Below are positions 1 through 13,522 of a stretch of 64,000 nt of DNA, one piece after another. The stretch covers positions 496,339 to 560,338 of the forward strand of contig VWZL01000351.1 of the NCBI GenBank assembly GCA_013396915.1, read 5' to 3'. The notes under the pieces are model-generated. The model had not been told where the DNA came from and made no database searches. It worked only from the letters and a program-made list of their open reading frames with translations. The DNA comes from Stercorarius parasiticus (taxonomy: Eukaryota; Chordata; Aves; Charadriiformes; Stercorariidae). How positions within the stretch are numbered: position 1 is the first letter of the stretch; every line of letters starts with the position of its first letter. The translations under genes were made by a program, and so were the position numbers.

Positions 1-2507
1 CAATCATTTCATGTGAGGCTCTGCCAACCCCTCCTCTTGGACCCATCTAATTTTAATTAACTATTTTGTCACTGGTTGGGCACAGGAGGAGAGAACAGAT
101 CCATCTCCTCATGGTTTTATAGCTCAAATGGATCCAGAGAGGTGGGGTTTCCTCTCCCACACCCAAGCCAATGCCTGAAAAAACACCAAAAACACATGAG
201 AGAGGAGGAAAGATTGCCCCTACTATATTAAAACCTGAATTACTACACGAAAGTGGAACATTTATGTTCCACGCTGGCATGTATCCACAAAAGAAGTTGC
301 GATGGCTCCAGCTCAAAGACAGATTAGAGCCTCTATCCAGGAGATGAGAGGTGCAGGGCCAAACATCCTCTGGAGGGACTTGGATCTGCCTGGCTAAGCC
401 CCGGTATCACCAGGCTGTTGATGAAAAAGCAATCTGCTCCCCTAAAAAAGTAAAGTGGATCTTGGGGTAAGGAAAGAATGACAGTTTCTATTTTACAACA
501 GCCACAAATTGCACTTTGCGGGGTATTACAATTACTAATTCATTGTTACCTTGTGTCTTCATGTTAAGATTGAATGCTTCCTAAAAGATAAAACTTCTGA
601 ATCCACTGTACTAACATATTTGGAAAGAATAATTTCCTCTTTTGCAGAACGTTCTGGACTCACAGCTTGTACTACACCAGTGCTGATCACATTGATGCCT
701 CGTGGCTTTAGCAGCTATTAACTATCTCCTAAAAGCTTATTGGTAAAATATTACCACATCATATACCTTGTGTATCAAAAGGAAATGCAATTTGACAAGT
801 CTATTTAAAAATAAATAAAGCTTCCACTTTTACACAGTGCCCACGCAGACTAGAAACTCCTTTAGATTTTTGTGTAAGTATGTATGAATTATTCAAGAAG
901 ATAAGCAAAATCTGATGTTCTCTGATCCTTCTCTCAGGAAGCTTTAAATATGAAAATTACCTTGCTTTCTCAGAGTCACTTGCTTTTTGTTCTCTTTTTT
1001 TTTTTTTGAGATCTTTGAGAACCACAGTTCCTGCAAAGGAAAATCATTCTAAAGTATAGGCAGTCTCCAAAATGAACAAACAATATTATGAAATGTCTTT
1101 GTAGTCTGAAATACCACTATTAGGCAAAGGAGCCTTGTTCCATATGCCACTGCAAATAGCAATTAGTTCAAGTAGAAAAGATTACGACCAGGTGCAGGTT
1201 TTGAAGTGACTTTTGGTGGGAGGAGGGAAAGGTCTCTCTTTTGTTAATTGTCTGTGGTAATTCATCAGGCATCTGAGGAATTTAGGGATATTCAACCTTT
1301 TGTGCTTAGCCAACAAAATACAACCTCCATGGCATCCGTGAACTGGATGGAGATACAGGGCTTATTGATGGTTGCCAGTCCGCTGAAGTGAAAGACAACA
1401 TGAGGAAGAAGCACATGTTGTATTTGTCTTCCATAGCACATCTATTTTGCAGGGGCTTTGTTGGAGGGCTCATTGAGAAGAGAGGCAGAATGAGCCCCTC
1501 CGGTGTGGGAACCTACGGGCAAGCTCAGCTCGAGGGCCCGATGCAGGAGCAGGCACATGAGGTGGCTGCAGCGGTTCCCTCAAACCTTGCAAAGCTACAA
1601 GTGACTTTCAAAAAATGACAAAGAAAGGGGGCTAACACAACAAAGCATGCCCCTGAGAAGAAAGATACTCTCAAAACTTCAAAAATCTCCTTAAAAGATT
1701 GGATTAACTTCTTCTAATCCTTTGAATCATGGGTAGATATGAGTTCAAAGGACTAATGTAATTTTATTATTACATTTAATCAAATGTTTAAGTTAAGGAA
1801 TAGGAACTGAGCTAAGGGCAACCTTCCCTTATCAGCTTCCAACGTCTGAAAGCAGGAATGAATTAATTAAGTAAATGTAACAAGCTTAGGGGTATAACAT
1901 ACAGCAGCAGCTGAGTCAGCTTGACCATCGGCCATTTATTGGGGTGAGATGTGCAGCTCAAGTACTACCAGATGATTCAATTCATATATCTTGGCAGTAA
2001 CAGATAAGCCAAAAGGGATGCCCAGAGGGAAATAGTGTCATAAATTGGCAAGGCAGAGAGTTATTCACCAGCTTAAGCAAAATGTTGTCATCAAGGAAGT
2101 TGTGCATTTAATCCATACAGCAGAGTAGGCTCCCCTATCAAATAAAAGCAGATTTTGCAGGTTAGCTTAGCTTCCTATTCAAGGAGAAATGAGTTTTGCC
2201 AGGTCTAGGCCTATTTTATGTAACTGGCTTACATCAGGCCATGTAGTCCAACCCCTCATTTTCAGGAGATTCAGCCCAGTGCCAAATAAGAACCCGTTGG
2301 TCATGAGAAGAGCGTAAGAAGTACAGGGTGTGTATTCTTGCCCTTTTCCATAGCTTCCTACAGGCAAAGACTTCTTCACAAGTGTGACAATAATGTAAGA
2401 TTTCTTCAAAGACTGCACTTTTCTTGTATTGCAAAGCAGGAAGTTGTAATATATGATCAGATCCACCATCATAATGTATGTCCAAATGACATATGACTAA
2501 AGACTTT
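1..2507. other. Noncoding, no gene recognised
   Basis: I see only unique-looking AT-leaning sequence here. A run of 13 T lies at 995-1007. Short open frames exist on both strands (76-97 codons at most) without any recognisable domain, and several overlap antisense. A phrase at about 2233-2260 resembles the antisense 3' end of CR1, but the following bases do not continue the match, so it is not annotated as a repeat. Confidence 0.6.
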
Positions 2508-2530
2508 TTCTTCCTTCCTTCCTTCCTTCC
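2508..2530. repeat. (TTCC)n microsatellite
   Basis: Five perfect TTCC units occupy 2511-2530, preceded by a TTC. This is a short pyrimidine-strand simple repeat with no sign of function. Confidence 0.9.
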
Positions 2531-5500
2531 TGTCTTTCTCTAAATTAACTGTGGATGAGATGTAACTAAATTGCAATAGGTTTCATTAACGCACAGTCAA
2601 TTAAGTCAGTGCAGTCTAACAAAGGAAATTCCATTCTAACAGCGCAGGTTTCACCACAAGCATTTTTCCTTCAATGACAGGTGGAGATTTTCAGAAGTGG
2701 ACAACTAAGTACAGGAAGAAAGAAATTATCTAAAAAATCAGAGTACATTGCTGAATATTTTCAATTCAGTGGGAACCTAAGTGTTGCTGAAAGAAAGGCA
2801 AAGTGCAATATAATTTGAATGAATCATTCCAGGGGCTAGGGTTTTCTTCTGTTTGCTAGAAAATTAAAGCCGCATAACATCTAGGGGGGAAAGAAAAGGA
2901 ATGGATAAATCTGAGCCCTGTTCTGTTGCCTCTTTCAACTATCCAAATTTGGGGTAAGCATGGAAATTTCATGAACAACGACCTCAAACCAAACCAACCA
3001 CCAACTTAATATCCATGAAGAGAAGGCGCTGGCAATATGCTGACCGGATGAAGTCATGCTACCCAGGTCCAGCACAAGACCAAGAGCTAGGAATTTAGGA
3101 AACACACAAGAATTTCCCTCTGCTTCAAGCCCACGCCTTAAACATAAAACCCAAATAACTTCTGGGTTTCCAGCTTTTGCATTCTTCCCTGGTTCTTTTT
3201 TTGGATACATTTGTATATGCGCACTTCATATGAACGTTAGTGCTCCCTCTGATTTCATCCTTTCTCCTATATAGTCTCTGCAGAAAACCCAGGCTGTTGA
3301 CTGTATGGCTCTCAGACATTGCCATGGCAATGGACTGTGATGTCAGAGGCACAGGATTAGGAGTTCCTGGCATCGCTGAGCTAAGGGAGAAGCCTGGCTG
3401 GGAAGGAGAAAACTCCCTTCCAAACAGCTTCAACAATAGAAATGGGAATTTCAAAAGCGGCTAGCAAAGAACCCTTGGTAGTAAACTATCCAGAAACAAC
3501 CAGAAATTCAGTGTCAAAAATCTGTTGACTGAAGAGAATCTCAAAACAACTGGCATGGGATTAAATCGTTAAAATCAGTGGAGCAAAACCAGTGTTGTGT
3601 CGGCAATAACTGTGACATTAGAATCAAGATCATTTTACCATTTTGCCAATGAAAGCAAAATACAATGTCGGAAAATATAGCATCTTTAAGTAAATTATAC
3701 AATGAGTATTTCTTTCAGCTCCAGTGGTAAAAAGTTGAATGCAATTTTACACAAATTATTCCCTCAGACCAAAAGTTCACAGTAGAAAAGACAACGTAGG
3801 AACTATATGTGTGAATGCGCTTAAAATGATCAGATACCTCAGCTTCTATATGTGGGAATACTATGCAAAACTGCAAGCGGTAACAGGGGACTTGACAACC
3901 AAAGTCCACTCCCACAGCCTTTGCTTTGGAAAAGGAACAGATGTCAACAGCTGAGCCGGCAGCCCAGTCTTTTGGGGGCTGAGACGGGATCCTCCCCAGC
4001 CCTGCAGCACAGCTTATCACAGCCCTTGGGGATGAGCACTGCTGCGCTCAGCCAGCTGTCAGACCTCCTTCTTGGGGTGGGCCTGCAGCTGGAGACGGGA
4101 AATTGGAAAAAAAATAAAAATAAAAATGGGGAAACAAATACAGGGAAGGAAAAAGTGCGGCGATCCAGAGCAAAAGTTGAAACTGGGTCGTGTTTTATAT
4201 GAGGGTAGTTTGTAACAAAGTGAGCTGGTTCTTTCTCTAACCTTGAAAAGAGGGAACTGGGAGCAAAATGCCTTGCTCCTCCTCTCCTGCCTGGGTGCCC
4301 TTGCTCCTTCTTGGAGTCGCTATTCCGATGGCTAACCTACTTATGTGCCTACCTGCCACATCAGGATGCCTTTAAATCAGAAGAGCTCCATTTGCTCCCT
4401 AGACAGGAAGCCTCGATGACTCATGTGTTGGACAAGGACAACATGTGATGAGCTGAAGGACCTCCAGCAGTATATTTCAGGGGAAAACTAAATAAACTGA
4501 AGGATCCACACGCTCCCACCCATCATGATTTCAAAGGCAACTTTAAAAACCAACACAGGAGTCAGCGCCTCTTCAGCACTGTGCTGTGATTTAAGGCATG
4601 TCTACACCCAGGGAGGGGAGTACTGAGGCAGGAAGCCCTGAGCTACCTATTTCCAGAGCTGAACACTATATAATTACTGGCCTTGCTTCAAAAAAGGGTG
4701 CAGCCCCACATAAAGCCACCTATATCGCAGCTGGGACGTGAGCCAGTACCTTCGTGTGTCCCCACATTGTGCAGTGATGATATATCAGCCTGTTCAGAGG
4801 TTGCCCAGGGCTCTGTGCCCTGCTCTGTGGGGTGGACCTGCCTGATGAAAGAGTTGTGAAACAACTGTTAAAAATCTGTGCTTTTGGGATTAAAACTCTA
4901 TTTCACTGAACTAAATTCCAAGCAGACCAACCCATATTATTTTTGGTACGGATGTTGTAATGACTTCTAAATGATTTGAATTGCTAGTAGGATTTTTGTG
5001 CCTGTTTTGCAACCCAAAAACTCTGGGCTGCAAAAACAGAAGCTGTGAGTCTAGTGGACGTTTTCCTCAGCATTTGTGCTGCTCCTTTCAGTCCCAGTGA
5101 ACTGTGACGAAGCCACAGTCCAGATTAGCAGTGAGCCTTCTGCATTGTTTGCTGCATTGTCTTTTGTGGTATTTTAAGCATCTGATGTATAGACAACAAT
5201 TACCCATGTTTCTGGCACGCACCTACGTGTTGGTACTGATTCTTCCCATTTTACTGCTAGTACTTCATGTTTCCCTTAAAGCACGAAGGAATGGCAGGCA
5301 TAGAAAATTATTTTAACATTAACCCCCACTCTTCAACAGCCTGGCTGCTTCTCAAGTTTTGCTGGGTTTTTACTTCTGCCATTCCCAGCACAGCACTTTG
5401 CAGAACAGCAGCTGATGCAAAGAGCTGGCTGCACATTTAAATGGAAACAACAGAGTAGGGAGTCTGTGTAAGGTGCTTGACCAACTCAGTGGAGTGGGAA

Positions 5501-6643
5501 GGGGACTCTTCAGAGAGGCTACTGTGTTTATCTTCGAGGATGTTATTCCCCAAAATAGTAGGACGCCTCTAGTACCTTCTGCCACTAGTACAGGTTGCCA
5601 CATGGCACCAGTTATGTCAAAATTGTTCTTAAAGTAGTAGCTGCAGAAAAGGCACCTACTCATATTCATGTATCTTTTCAAGTGGTTTTGACCTAGCCAC
5701 TAGCGTTTTTACTGGAGTTCCCTGAATAACTTAATATTGCTTTGTAATAAATATGCCCTCACTTACAAATTACTGGAGAAACGCCGTGCACCTGCAACAG
5801 GCCACAGAAAAGCGTACAGGACAATCATATTGTGTCTTCGCAGATGAAATGAGTGAATTGCAGACGTTCCACCACTATAAAATATATACAAGGAAAAAGA
5901 AATTAAATAGCTATTAAGTTCTTATAGCTAAAAGTGAGCGAGAAGGAATTTTACTGGCATTGGAATTCAGAGCGGTCAGAGGAAAAACAGTCAGTTTTAT
6001 CAGAAAAGATTTTGCTACTGACAGCTGCCTCCTCTAATACCTTGCCATACTGAGAGTAAAACAAGAGATCAAGCAAAAGCAGTTTTCAACTTAAGCTAAA
6101 ATATCTGCTTTTTGCGTTTTGCATCATGTTTTCATTGTACCTAGTTCACTGAGTATAATTACTCTACTTAAAACATCGTATGAAAAATGACAGGCAAGCT
6201 ACAAACACTCTGATATCAAGTGCAGACTCATGGCCACATGTTCACACTCGTGCTCTCCCATGCTTTTTCTTCCTTTAATTATGTTATTTCTCTAGTAAGT
6301 AGCAGATTACCTGACATGTATGCCAATTAGTCATCCTTTTCCCACTGCAAATCTCACCATCTGTTCAAGATTTCTTATGATTCAAGAGGAGTTTTCAACT
6401 GACTTCTTTATTCACTGGGCCAGACCCTCAAATGTTCCAAAAATGGTGTGATTGTATCGAAGTTTAAATTCATGTGAAGCTTTCTAGAGAAAAGACAGTC
6501 TGATCCAGCTGGATCTAAGAATTAGATCCAACTAAATCATATGTTTAAAGATGGAGACCTAAATTCTCGGTAATTCCGGATGTACTGTTTTAATGTCTTT
6601 AATTCTCACTTATGTAGCCATTTTTGTCTTTCTGTCTTTATAG
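2531..6643. other. Noncoding, no gene recognised
   Basis: This stretch is unique-looking. Short frames at 3056-3464 and 3715-4202 overlap antisense frames of similar length, which is typical of chance open frames. An A-rich patch lies at about 4108-4128. No repeat family or RNA gene was recognised. Confidence 0.55.
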
Positions 6644-6708
6644 GGACAAGAAAAATTTATTACTTGCAGAGTGCTTGCCACCTGTAAAGCACCATGTACT
6701 CCATAAAG
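6644..6708 (+). other. Candidate exon bounded by strong splice sites
   Basis: A long pyrimidine tract ending TTTATAG (6619-6643) precedes this 65-base segment. It is followed directly by GTGAGTAATC, a near-ideal donor. One of the three frames is open across it (starting at 6645, about 21 codons); the other two contain stops. The length suits an internal exon, coding or noncoding. No homology is recognised. Chance splice-like pairs are expected several times in 64 kb, so this remains a hypothesis. Confidence 0.25.
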
Positions 6709-8240
6709 GTGAGTAATCACCAGGTTGATGCCACGTGCCGTTGCTTGTTTTGCTCCTGTTTATCCACTGTTCTCACAAAAGCATTCGGGTGTTTTGAGTC
6801 ACAGATTAATTCCTATAACGCTCCTAGGACGTAGTCAAGTGCATTAAACCCTGAGATTTAATGCAAGTGCAATTAACTTCAAGGAAACGAAAGCAGAGAT
6901 ACAAGGTCTGATCCTCAAAAGTACTCATAGTTAACTCTAAATTTTATTAGTCTCATTAATAGATGAGTGTGCTCAGTCCCTTTAGGGGTGCCAATCGTTG
7001 TGCAACTTGCTAAATTCTGTTAGAAAAGCCACCCTAACTGTTTCTGTATATCAGTCTGATTTCTGTAATATTCTACTATAACAAAAAAAATCAAAGTTGC
7101 TGGTGGTCTTCTTGACCTTGATAATCTAATGTGTAACAAAAGCTAAAAATAGAAGATCAACCTCACTAAATGTTTTGAAAAGATTAAGTAAAATATTTGA
7201 GAATACATCCTCTTGGGTAAGATTCTGAACATGCATCACAAACATCAGAAACTACTGATGCTAAAAACCCTGCCACTGCTCCAGCTGACTAAAAACAGTC
7301 TGTGACAGGCTAAGAATAAAATTACTCAGTCGGAAGTTTGTAACTGTTAGTCATAGTTTGATCTCTTAAATCTGTCTTCAGTGCAAGAAATTATTACTGT
7401 AAAGCAAACCCAAAAATAAAGTTTTGGAGAGCTATGAGGATATATTACAGACAGATTCAGTAGGTGTATATTTCTGGTCTAGTAAAATGGTTATACTAAA
7501 TACCTAACACAGTAATTGCATTTTTGCAGGCATATAAAGATCATCATTCATTATATTTTATCTACTTTTGAACTATGCATGCTCTTCTAGAGGACTTACT
7601 GCACTTCAACCAGCAGCCATCACTGCTGCTGCCAAACTACCTCATCCGCAGTGAGACCCATCGGGTCCTTGGCACCAAGGATCTCACCCTGCAGATCTGT
7701 TGTTCCTGGGCCATGCTACCTCCTAATACAGACATGGTCAGCCTTTCCTCATCCTGTTTCCAGTACATTTGGACTTCTTGGCATGGCGCTTAAGAAGTCA
7801 CTACTGATCCTATGCTCAGGAAGACTGCTGGGGCAAACTCTTCTGTTTGATATCCCACCACGATCCCCCTGGTCCTATAAGAGGGAAAGCTCATTCCCCT
7901 GGCTGCCCAGGGAGGAGAGCAGAGAAGGCAACCCCGGGGTAGATAGTGGGGGGAAGGATGTACAGCTGCTTCTGCAGGGATGCAGGACGCCACCAAAGGA
8001 CCAGGGACACTGAGGGTGCGGTGGGAGCTGCAAAGAGAAGGGACATATAGTCCTTTTGGGCAGCCCCACAAAACCTGTATCTCTGGGGAAGCTGCCGAGG
8101 GCCACGAGGCAGTCACAGCTGGCAGCAACACAGATTGCTTGGGACCGCTTGTCCCCTGCCAGGGCAGCCGGGGTCAGAGGAGAGACTGTCCTTGCACATG
8201 TGACATACCCCATCTGGAAAACATGGTCTCCATGCATTTT
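6709..8240. other. Noncoding, no gene recognised
   Basis: The segment is mostly AT-rich up to about 7.6 kb, then becomes GC-richer to 8.2 kb. Overlapping frames of 113-151 codons appear on both strands in that GC-richer part. Their mutual antisense overlap and lack of any domain argue against coding. The phrase at 6901-6945 is listed separately as a possible ancient repeat. Confidence 0.55.
6890..6945. repeat. Possible ancient sauropsid dispersed repeat
   Basis: The phrase around AAGGTCTGATCCTCAAAAG followed by a TTAACTC-like block resembles a sequence that recurs in bird and turtle intergenic DNA. The match is short and from memory, and no boundaries or target-site duplications can be seen. 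Confidence 0.25.
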
Positions 8241-8255
8241 CTCTTCTCTTCTCTT
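8241..8255. repeat. (CTCTT)3 short tandem repeat
   Basis: Three perfect CTCTT units lie just upstream of the segment shared with 12.1 kb. It is too short to be informative alone. Confidence 0.8.
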
Positions 8256-8302
8256 CTGCTGCCTACTATACTATCAGCAGACCAACTGCAGCATTGTTGT
8301 TT

Positions 8303-8380
8303 GCTAGGCATGGCCCAAAGCTTTGCTCTCCCCCATTCAGGATCATGTTCCTTTGGGTTTTGTTCCCCACTTACTTTGCC
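8303..8380. repeat. Dispersed repeat, copy A (partner at 12072)
   Basis: This segment shares a 32-base identical core (8315-8346) with 12084-12115, in the same orientation and 3769 bases apart. Imperfect similarity extends on both sides, from GCTAGGCA to TTTGC. Outside these limits the two loci diverge. The pair could be two fragments of one interspersed family (an LTR or SINE remnant) or an old local duplication. I do not recognise the family. Confidence 0.7.
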
Positions 8381-11300
8381 AATTGCAACAACTTATTTTC
8401 TGGGGAATAATTTTTCGTCCCACCATACTTCATAGATCTTACAACCTGCTGAGGTTCAACCTCCCTAGGACACAGTTAAAAGTCAACTGCCTCCTCCTTA
8501 GCTTTATTCTTCTCTACATTTTTTTTAGGAACAAAATGCTCTTTTTTCACGCTAAATCAATGAGATCGCTTTAAAAACCTGGGGTTAGAAATTCCATCAT
8601 GAAATCTTGTGCAACACTCAGGGAAGGGTGGAGATATAAATATCATAAAGTACAAATTCATCACCAAATCTGGAGCACATCCACAAATTTAAAAGCCGAT
8701 GGGACACTCAGAGTAGAGATAAACACAGATGGACAGCAACACTGCCAGAGAGAAGGATTAGACAGGACCCACAAGTGACATTAGGGAATGGTTAGATCAA
8801 GGCAGTGCGTTTTACTCCCACAAACGTCCTTGCTTCCCACCTCTTCCAGTAAGAGGAGGCAAGAAATTTCTTACCCCCCACTAAGAATTCTTGCAGCAGA
8901 GACCTTTTAAGGGTGCAGTCAGTATGTCCTGCCTGGGTCTGTGCTTCTGGCATGTCCCTCTTTAGAAAGCTGACCACTCCATGACCTTCCTGTGCTCTTC
9001 CTACTTGCCGTGTTGTCACTCAGCTCTGGGCAATGCCAAAATTTCCCCTCTGAACTGTGTCCTAATTCCTGTGACTACCCTGGTCTGCTATGTGTCGTCT
9101 TCTAAAAAAATTCGGCTCCTTGGACCATACATGCATGAGTTTACTCTTTGGAATAAGTTGTTTCACTGCGTGCAAGCAGATCCCATGCAAAAATTCAGTT
9201 CTTCCTCCAATGAAAAGGCTGCTGGTGGTGGCTTTACCTGGATAGCACCCTTCAAGAATTAAAAATAAAAAAAGGGGGGAGCATGATATTGCTCCCTCTG
9301 TTTCATTCCTTCTCCCTGGGGGCTTTGAATGCTCTGGGTGCTTCAAAATGCAATAGGAAAGCTCCAGCTTCTGAGGGAGCCCATTCCCTCCACATTTCTC
9401 TTGCTTGCTCTCAATATCTGTCTAATCAGACGACTACTGCCAGCGCACCTACTGCAAAGGTTCACTGCCCTATTAGTAGGGAGCGGTGCCTCCCACAGAT
9501 GACACCTAACACACCAGCAATGTGCTAGCTGATGTTCTGCAAAGTTTAAAACCTTTAAAATCCTTTTAAAACTGATTTAAGCAATTCTTGCTCCCATTTC
9601 TGTACGTAGCAGGCACTTGCAATGAATGCAGTAACCTAAACAGGACCCTGGGTGAGTCACAGAAAAATTTTCAGCAGAAGGTTTTTGACATTACAACACA
9701 CTTCTCTATATTTAGACACAAGGAATGATGTCTCAAAAGTAAAAAGAACTCATGCAAGTTTGAAAATGAAACCTCTAGGATGATTTTTTTTAATTCTGCC
9801 TGATTTATCTGGGAAAAGCAGCCAGCGGTCCTTTTCCAAGACCGTAAGCAAGTGGTGAGCTTAACACAGTAGTCAGCTCATACACTGTGGATATTCACAC
9901 CTAAGAGACTCTGAGTCAAGTCAGGCTTGTTGCTGGAGTCCCCAGCATTAGTTATTATTTTTTCTTTAGAGTTTTTCACTTTCTGGGGATTTTTTTAAAT
10001 GCTCTGCAGTTGCAGATGCAATCAAATGTTGCAGTTGCTGATTCCCATTCGTTTCTGGGCAGGGTTGGTCCACACTGCCCTGTGTGCCGAGGGTATTCTG
10101 GTGACTCCATCCCAAAGGCTTGATTCGCATTTAAACTGGAGCCTGATTCCCTTTTCCACTCCTATAAAACAGCAATGGAAAAAGGCCTTAGCAGAAAGAA
10201 GAACTGGGCCCTAAATAAACTGAAAACACCTATTTGTCAGGTAGCTAATCCAAGATGTTATAGCCATTGATAAAAACTTCTTGTTTTTCTACAGTTATCC
10301 AGGAATGTTGTTAATAGCTCTTCACCGTGGTGCCAAAAGACACTTTTTGAAGGGATTTAATGCCCAGTTCATTGCAAATCTGATCTTTGGTTTTGCCTGT
10401 TCCCCAGCCAGCAGCTAGGAACAAAACAGACTTCGAAGCCTGCAGCATTATTAATCTGAGACTTATTACCGTAAGAGAGAGAGAAGGAAATAAATCCCTT
10501 CTCCTAGCACTACTAACTCAGTGTAATAGCCCAAGAATGACAAGCTAAACATTACCCCAAAATTATCAGGCTTCATTTCTCATGACGGATAGCAAGCAGC
10601 AGATTGCACTTTATCTTTTTAAGCTGACCTGACTGCAAAGAAAGAAAGCGCAGAACGCCAAAACCCTCCATTCCCTCCGTGCAGCCTCCTCCAGCAGAAA
10701 CTGTGCATCACGATACAATATTTAGCACTTTGTTCTTCTAGTGCTTAGGATAAAGACATATTCAGAGCAAGCTGGATCCCTGGAAAAAAAAATAATAATA
10801 ATCTGAAGCCATTTCTCTTTGCAGACCTGTGCAGCATACGCCTGTGTTGATTCTGGAGGAGAATGCGGGGCTTGGTCAGAGGGAAGCACTTCAAAAAAAT
10901 ATATCATCAACATATCTCCTGAGCTGAGCTTTGATCATCTTCTTTTACTGTCCGGCAAAACAGTTGGTAACCACTAAAACATTTGGAATGATGTCATGTG
11001 GTACAACGAAGATCAGCCTGGAGTGTAAGACGGTCAAATGCCTTTACAGTGAAGACACTCCTCTCTCTGTCAAAGGCATATCAGGTTAATGACAAGCCCA
11101 CCCTTTATGGGTGCCTAAAGACTTTGCAAGTGGTCAAAATCACCAGGGATAAAAGGGTATTTTAATTTCTGTCAACCAACTTTCATTTATCATCACGGTC
11201 ATGGCTGCATGATGATAAATGGTCAAATTTTTTTACTGGTTTTTTTTCCCCATTTATTTCCCTCCTGATAGAAAAGCTGCCTAAATAAAACAGCTCTTCT

Positions 11301-12071
11301 ATATTTTCTCATTATTCTTACCAGTCTGATACTCCAGTTCCTACAGAAGGAAAACAAGCAGCAAATTGAGTTTAACACTGAAATATTGGGGGAGGCGAAC
11401 CATCCACAAATTGTAGTTAGACCAGCTTTGAAAACTAGGGATTGGAATAGAGTTCAGTTAGAATTAAAATTAATTGAGTTGCTGAAAGGCTTGGAAAGTA
11501 AGGTTTATCTTTTCAAAGAATATCTATCCCAGTTGCTAGTCTCTGTAGAAGTTGTAGGGTATCAATCACAGGAATTTCAGAACCAGTCCAAAGGCACAGA
11601 AATACTTATCTAAGGAAATAAATAAAAATTCATTGTTATGTTAAATGACAATAAATTATCATTTTAGGAAAAAAAAACAACACACAGCTTGAGTCAGCTC
11701 TCCTTTATTTGTGTATCATTCCTTTAATTAGTCTTTCCCTACATCATAAACATAGGTTAGGTATATTGGAAAGCATCAACTGCGAATGAGACTGCAGAAA
11801 ATCCATCCATCCCAGGGGGCACGGGAGAGCCCGTCCTAGGAGCACAGTGTCTTTTTTCTGAAGCTGCATCAATCCCAGGCTGGTCCCATCAATCCCAGTA
11901 CCTAAGGGAGGTATTGCTGGAGTCATGTATTCCAAGTAGGTGGTGAGCATGCACTACACTGCCCAAAGTCCCAGGTCCCTAAACACCTGGGGGGACCACA
12001 CTCCTCTTCAAACCTGCAACCCCCCACCTACACGATCAGCCTTACTTGTGCCAAATGCCTCACTTTTCTTC
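8381..12071. other. Noncoding, no gene recognised
   Basis: Nothing is recognised in this 3.7 kb between the two shared segments. I looked for gag, pol or other retroelement reading frames that would make the pair two LTRs and saw none. Frames are short (75-94 codons) and overlap antisense. Minor A/T runs occur at 9787-9794 and 10781-10801, the latter ending in a few AAT units. Confidence 0.55.
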
Positions 12072-12147
12072 GCTAGGCAAGGACCAAAGCTTTGCTCTCC
12101 CCCATTCAGGATCATTTCCTTTGCGTTGTGGCCTCCACTTCGTTTGC
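12072..12147. repeat. Dispersed repeat, copy B (partner at 8303)
   Basis: This is the second copy of the segment at 8303-8380. The core 12084-12115 is identical over 32 bases. The flanks from GCTAGGCA to GTTTGC are alignable with a few mismatches and a 2-base gap after GATCAT. Orientation is the same as copy A. The family is unknown to me. Confidence 0.7.
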
Positions 12148-13522
12148 GGAGGGTGTTAGGAAGCTGGGAGAAACCCAGCAGCCTGCTGCAGCTATGGGAA
12201 AGTGCAAACTGCCTTTGCAGCCCCTTGGTTTGGAAGTTGTGGTGTCTTTTACTCTCCTTCCTATCTTACCAGCAAAACAGACTTATCCCTCGTTGCATTA
12301 GTTGTTTCTGAAGAAGAGGATAAATGAGATCGCATAGCATCCGAATACTGTAGTCCTGCATTACTGGTATTTCTCAGCGGGTCTCAGGGTAAAGCTCCTA
12401 TCACTTGCCAAGGCTGTCATCATGTCCATCAAAATATGCAAACATTCACACGGCTGTTTGTCTCCTGCTGTGCCCTGGAGTATTTTCTCCTGTTTCAAAG
12501 GGAGAGTACAGGAACAGGGTTGCATCACGCAAGCTCTGGGTTGGAAAACTTGCCCATCATCCCACACTTCCAACCTTCTTCGGTGCTTCTTGGGGGCTAA
12601 GTTCCTTTTCTACAAGCAAAGCACATGCAGTTTCTTAATTCATGCATTCAAAAAAAAATATCACGCAGAATGTATTCACCTATTTCATATAACACTGAAT
12701 CTCTTTGTGCCGCAGAAAGAGTTTAATGAGATAGAGCAGAAATATGGTGCAGAAAAATGGCACTGAAGTCTCCACTCTCTTTGTCAGTAATATTTGGTTA
12801 TTACAAGAATGCTTGGGGTTATATTTTTTCTGTGCTGGACTGATAGATTGTGTTTTAATCTTTTGTAAGACCGGTTGTTTAGATCCCATTTGGAAGGTTT
12901 GTGGAGAAAATGGTCTTTTCATAAAAACAATCCAATTCTTCTGTAAATATCTGCTGTCATATTTATCCTTTTGGAATTAAATTCAATTTTTTTATTAAAC
13001 TTGCTACCAGAGGAAGCAATAGTTGCAAAAACTGTTTAAATAGGTACCATTTGTGAATATAAACAGTTTCAGATTTTTTTTGTCTGAAGGCTTAAGTGGT
13101 TTCATAATTTCTGGTGCGGTTTTGTGGGTGTTTTTATACAGAAATAGACCAAAGCATGCTGAAACTACACGTAAGCAGTGGAGAAGGGGGAGGAGGACAG
13201 TTGATTTAAAAAGGGCTGGAGATCAGAATGGGAGGCTGTGAACACAAATGAATTACACGTATGTGAGCTGCAAAAGGAGGAGGGAGTCACTCTCCACATT
13301 TGGAAATGATAACAAGTATCAGGCTGCCCTGTGATCTCACAGTCCAGAGCTGTAAATCGAGGGAGAAAAAAAGATCAGTAGACCACAGTTTGGATCAGGA
13401 TATGAGCCTTCAATGAACATGACAAGGTAGATGTTTTTACTACAGGCTAGTGGTGGTTCATCAGGCACCACATCGTAGATGCCTTCAGATTTTAACTGCT
13501 ACTTAATGTCTACTTGTAGGGG
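12148..13522. other. Noncoding, no gene recognised
   Basis: This is unique-looking sequence. Frames of 70-114 codons at 12361-12980 overlap on both strands and have no domain signature. An 8-base A run lies at 12651-12658. Confidence 0.55.

Noticed and set aside
2225..2485. Possible antisense CR1 3' end
   Set aside because: Only the phrase CATGTAGTCCAACCCCTC fits. The bases after it do not follow any CR1 consensus I know.
7980..8435. 151-codon forward frame
   Set aside because: It runs into the dispersed repeat at 8303 and the (CTCTT)n tract and is antisense to other open frames.
8303..12147. The 8.3/12.1 kb pair as two LTRs of one provirus
   Set aside because: No gag, pro, pol or env-like frames, no primer-binding site and no TG...CA ends or target-site duplications could be seen between or around them.
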